DNA from: JBAZTO01 sp041661865
GTDB lineage: Bacteria > Planctomycetota > Phycisphaerae > SM23-33
DNA: 64,000 nt
Assembly: GCA_041661865.1 (NCBI GenBank)
Contig: JBAZTO010000009.1
Coordinates: 1 to 64,000, forward strand
Direction of reading: 5' to 3'
Below the pieces are notes generated by a model that was given only the letters and a program-made list of their open reading frames with translations, was not told the DNA's origin and searched no databases. How positions within the stretch are numbered: position 1 is the stretch's first letter; each line of letters starts with the position of its first letter. Of the stretch, positions 61,504-64,000 are shown piece by piece. Both the position numbers and the translations under genes were made by a program.

Positions 61504-62787
61504 CTATGAGCGAGGAATCTCGGGGCCGAACGGCTCGTCGGTGTCTGAGACAATCTCCATGCACGCCGCAACGGCCAGGGGATCATACAGCGTCCCGCTC
61601 TTGCCCTGGATCTCCCCCAAGGCCGCATCCTGTCCCAGTGCCGGACGATACGGACGGTGGGACATCATGGCTTCCACCACATCAGCCACAGCGAGAATTC
61701 TTGCTTCGGGCGTGGTCTGGTCGGCTCGAAGACCCTTGGGGTAACCTGAGCCATCGGCTCGCTCATGGTGCTGTAGTACTATGGTGGCGATGGGCCAGGG
61801 GAATAGAATCTCTTTGAGGATGTCATAGCTCACGCTGACATGCGTACGAATCAACTCCTGCTCGATGGAATTGAGTCTGCCGGGCTTTGAGAGAATCTCC
61901 AAGGGCACCGCGATCTTCCCGATGTCGTGGAGGACGCCGGCAGTCTCGATCGCGTCGATCTGATATGATGGGCACTTCATCTTGGCCGCGATATTGCCGG
62001 CCAGATGTGCCACCCGCCGCTGATGCCCCGCGGTATAGGGGTCACGAATGGCTAATGTCGACTCCAGAGCCCGTATGAATGCCTGGAGCGTCGTCTTTAG
62101 TTTCTGCTGGCTCTCACGGAGTTCCCTTTTCGTTTGAAGCCCTGCGATGCGTCTGGCCAGATCCTCCGCCAGTTTCGACAGTACCGTAACCTTCCTTTCA
62201 CTGAAAGCATTCACCTCTTTCGCGTAAATCATCAATGCGCCGAACGCCGGCCCGTCGCACGCCAGAGGTAGCGCGACCGATGAACGATACCCCCGGCGGA
62301 CTGCCTGGTCACGCCATGGAGCCAGTTGAGGATTGGTGAGAAAATCGCGGCCAATGCAGGTGCGACCCGTTCGGATCGCTACGCCGGTGGGACCGCGGCC
62401 ACGTTCGGTGTCCGCCCAGGTGATGTGGACTTTCTCCAGGTAGCCGTCTTCAAATCCCGCCGAGGCCACCGGCCGGACGCTCTTGGCCTCATCGTGCTCA
62501 GCGTAACCGACCCACGCCATCCGGTAGCCGCCTATTTCCAGGATTATTCTACAGGTTTCCTGCATCATGGTTTTCTCGTCGTCGATCCTCACCAAGACAT
62601 GATGACATTCGGTGATCATCGTCAGAATCTGGTTAGCCTGTAATAGGTCGGCCTCCACACGTTTCCGTAGCCGTACCTCCCGCTGCCGTCTTCCAGGACG
62701 TGAAGCTTGATCAGTATCTCCCTTTGTCGGTTGGACTTGCTGGCGCGCGTCACCGAAAAAACCTTTGCCTGCCCCTGTCATCGACAT
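61504..62787 (-). CDS. GAF and HD-GYP domain protein
   Basis: The 427-residue protein has a GAF-type sensor (about residues 55-215, with ILEIGGYRMAWVGYAEHDE and SSVALPLACDGPAFGALMIY). An HD-GYP output domain follows (AGHQRRVAHLA, GVLHDIGKIAVPLEIL, HHERADGSGYPKGL, ADVVEAMMSHRPYRPAL). HD-GYP enzymes usually hydrolyse cyclic di-GMP, and all core metal ligands appear present. It is soluble, with a charged coiled-coil-like N terminus. GAGGTG lies five bases before the ATG at 62787; sequence further upstream is not family-like. Confidence 0.88.
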   Translation of the reverse strand: MSMTGAGKGFFGDARQQVQPTKGDTDQASRPGRRQREVRLRKRVEADLLQANQILTMITECHHVLVRIDDEKTMMQETCRIILEIGGYRMAWVGYAEHDEAKSVRPVASAGFEDGYLEKVHITWADTERGRGPTGVAIRTGRTCIGRDFLTNPQLAPWRDQAVRRGYRSSVALPLACDGPAFGALMIYAKEVNAFSERKVTVLSKLAEDLARRIAGLQTKRELRESQQKLKTTLQAFIRALESTLAIRDPYTAGHQRRVAHLAGNIAAKMKCPSYQIDAIETAGVLHDIGKIAVPLEILSKPGRLNSIEQELIRTHVSVSYDILKEILFPWPIATIVLQHHERADGSGYPKGLRADQTTPEARILAVADVVEAMMSHRPYRPALGQDAALGEIQGKSGTLYDPLAVAACMEIVSDTDEPFGPEIPRS

Positions 62788-63042
62788 GATGCACCTCAGA
62801 GATCCCAACCCAGCACGGAGGTTGCAGCGCATAAGTGTAGCAACCTGAGAGGCAAGGACAGGCGGAATTTGTCGTCGGTGGTTCCCTGATGATCTCTTGC
62901 TGATAACACTCCGCAATAGTCGTGCTACGCCCAGTGGTGCCTGGACCGGGCGTTTGCCGATGTACCATAGTCTTCGTTAGGCCGCCAAAGGATGGCGATT
63001 CCAAATCCACCGAATCCTCATGCAGGCCCGCCGCGCCGAGGG

Positions 63043-63048
63043 TATAAT
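63043..63048 (+). promoter_or_regulatory. -10 element of recJ
   Basis: A consensus TATAAT lies 28 bases before the recJ ATG at 63077. The short leader contains AAGGAGCGG. No clear -35 is visible. Confidence 0.45.
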
Positions 63049-63076
63049 CCCCGCCGGAGCGTTTCAAGGAGCGGTC

Positions 63077-64000
63077 ATGACGTTGCGTGCATGGAAGTGC
63101 GACCTCTCGCGGTGGCAGGTGGCGCCGGCCCATCCGGGCGCCGCTGAGCTTGCCCGCGGCATCGGCACCGCTCCGCTGGTCGCCCAGATCCTCTGCAATC
63201 GCAACATCACCGACATCCCGGCGGGCAAGGCCTTTCTCAATCCGCGACTGACCGACCTGCATGGGCCCGAGCTGCTCCCCGGTTGCGTCCAGGCGGCCAG
63301 GCTGGTGGCTGCGGCCGTCGCGGCCAAGAAACGCATCGTCATCTACGGCGACTACGACGTCGATGGCATGACCGCGGTGGCCATTCTCGATTCGGTCCTG
63401 GCCATGGTGGGGGCCGACGTGCATTTCTACGTCCCGCATCGGCTGGAGGAAGGTTACGGCGTCAACGATGAGGCCGTGGCCAAGCTGGCCGGTGAAGGGG
63501 CGGAGCTGCTCATCACCGTCGATTGCGGCATCAGCGCCCTCGGCCCGCTGGCTGCAGCCAAGGCGGCGGGCATGACCGTCATCGTCACCGATCACCACGG
63601 CGCCGGCTCGTCGCTGCCGGCGGTCGATGCGATTGTGCATCCGTCGCTCCCCGGCGGCGATTACCCCAACGGCGACCTGGCCGGCGCGGGGGTGGCCTTC
63701 AAGCTGGCCTGGCAAATCGCCCGGGAAATCTGCGGCGAGACGCGCGTCGATGAGGCCATGCGGCAGTTCCTGCTGGAGGCGACCTGCCTGGCGGCCCTGG
63801 GCACGGTGGCCGACGTCGTGCCGCTGGTGGGCGAGAACCGCAGCCTGGTGGTCCACGGCCTGCGCGGCCTGAGGCACACGAAACACAGCGGCCTGCGGGC
63901 CCTGCTCAAGTCGGCTGACCTGGACGGCGAGAAGCTCGACGCCTACCACGTCGGTTTCCTGCTGGCCCCGCGGCTCAACGCTTGCGGGCGGATGGGCCAC
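63077..64000 (+). CDS. recJ: Single-stranded-DNA-specific exonuclease RecJ (3' end beyond window)
   Basis: RecJ degrades single-stranded DNA 5' to 3' in recombination and mismatch repair. The 308 codons present show the DHH-family motifs: IVIYGDYDVDGMTAVAIL, LITVDCGISALG, VIVTDHHGAG, LAGAGVAFKLAWQIA, AALGTVADVVPLVGENR and GFLLAPRLNACGRMG. The DHHA1 and OB domains should follow outside the window. AAGGAG precedes the ATG at 63077. The frame is open to the last base, so the gene is cut by the window edge, not broken. Confidence 0.95.
   Translation, partial: MTLRAWKCDLSRWQVAPAHPGAAELARGIGTAPLVAQILCNRNITDIPAGKAFLNPRLTDLHGPELLPGCVQAARLVAAAVAAKKRIVIYGDYDVDGMTAVAILDSVLAMVGADVHFYVPHRLEEGYGVNDEAVAKLAGEGAELLITVDCGISALGPLAAAKAAGMTVIVTDHHGAGSSLPAVDAIVHPSLPGGDYPNGDLAGAGVAFKLAWQIAREICGETRVDEAMRQFLLEATCLAALGTVADVVPLVGENRSLVVHGLRGLRHTKHSGLRALLKSADLDGEKLDAYHVGFLLAPRLNACGRMGH

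Overview
The window is one continuous, G+C-rich, gene-dense bacterial chromosome segment of about 55 protein genes, one tRNA and many small dispersed repeats. The gene set suggests a planctomycete, probably an anaerobic, fermentative, Phycisphaerae-like one. The reasons are a secreted pentapeptide-repeat protein ending in a PEP-CTERM sorting signal, the expanded URO-D-like families, the paralogous GRWAGKD membrane proteins next to lemA, hydrogen metabolism through an [FeFe] hydrogenase, and sugar kinases. This assignment is inferred from gene content; the window contains no rRNA.

Layout. 0.2-10 kb: trmB (-), folC, an AMMECR1 gene, galE, an orphan FliM-like gene, two paralogous membrane proteins, lemA, and galK (-). 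10-13 kb: a repeat-filled spacer holding a perfect parS-like palindrome, then rny (-). 13-22 kb: maf, a DUF192 lipoprotein, an RsbU-like phosphatase, a 1466-residue pentapeptide-repeat PEP-CTERM protein (-), and a UbiB-type kinase with a phasin-like partner (-). 22-31 kb: ispG, pgi (-), lpxA, acylphosphatase, SDR, ACT protein and gyrB. 31-34 kb: a uronate-isomerase-like gene and a URO-D-like gene set among palindromes. 34-41 kb (-): the replication and translation cluster glmU(N)-prs-rplY-pth-rpsF-ssb-rpsR-rplI-dnaB, with tRNA-Gln beyond glmU. 41-45 kb: a PerR/Fur regulator, an isochorismatase-like protein lacking its nucleophile, a membrane protein, and a second URO-D-like gene (-).

45.5-54 kb (-) holds the most interesting block, nfnA-nfnB-hydC-hydB-hydA. 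A trimeric NAD-linked [FeFe] hydrogenase lies next to an Nfn-type ferredoxin:NADP oxidoreductase. HydB has lost the usual C-terminal ferredoxin domain and carries a complete GltD/NfnB-like flavoprotein instead. Two sites resembling the redox-repressor (Rex) operator lie in front of hydC and nfnA. Together the genes suggest a hub exchanging electrons between H2, ferredoxin, NADH and NADPH under redox control. 54-64 kb: xylB, a short A+T-richer insert (small DNA-binding-like protein, ClpP-fold protease, 77-residue partner), rsmA, a TPR protein, rpsT, a TlyA-like methyltransferase without S4 domain, a GAF/HD-GYP protein (-), and recJ running off the end.

The intergenic DNA is unusually structured. 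At least five families of short palindromic or terminal-inverted-repeat elements recur, some nested in one another, at least one pair in inverted orientation 55 kb apart. No transposase gene is present.
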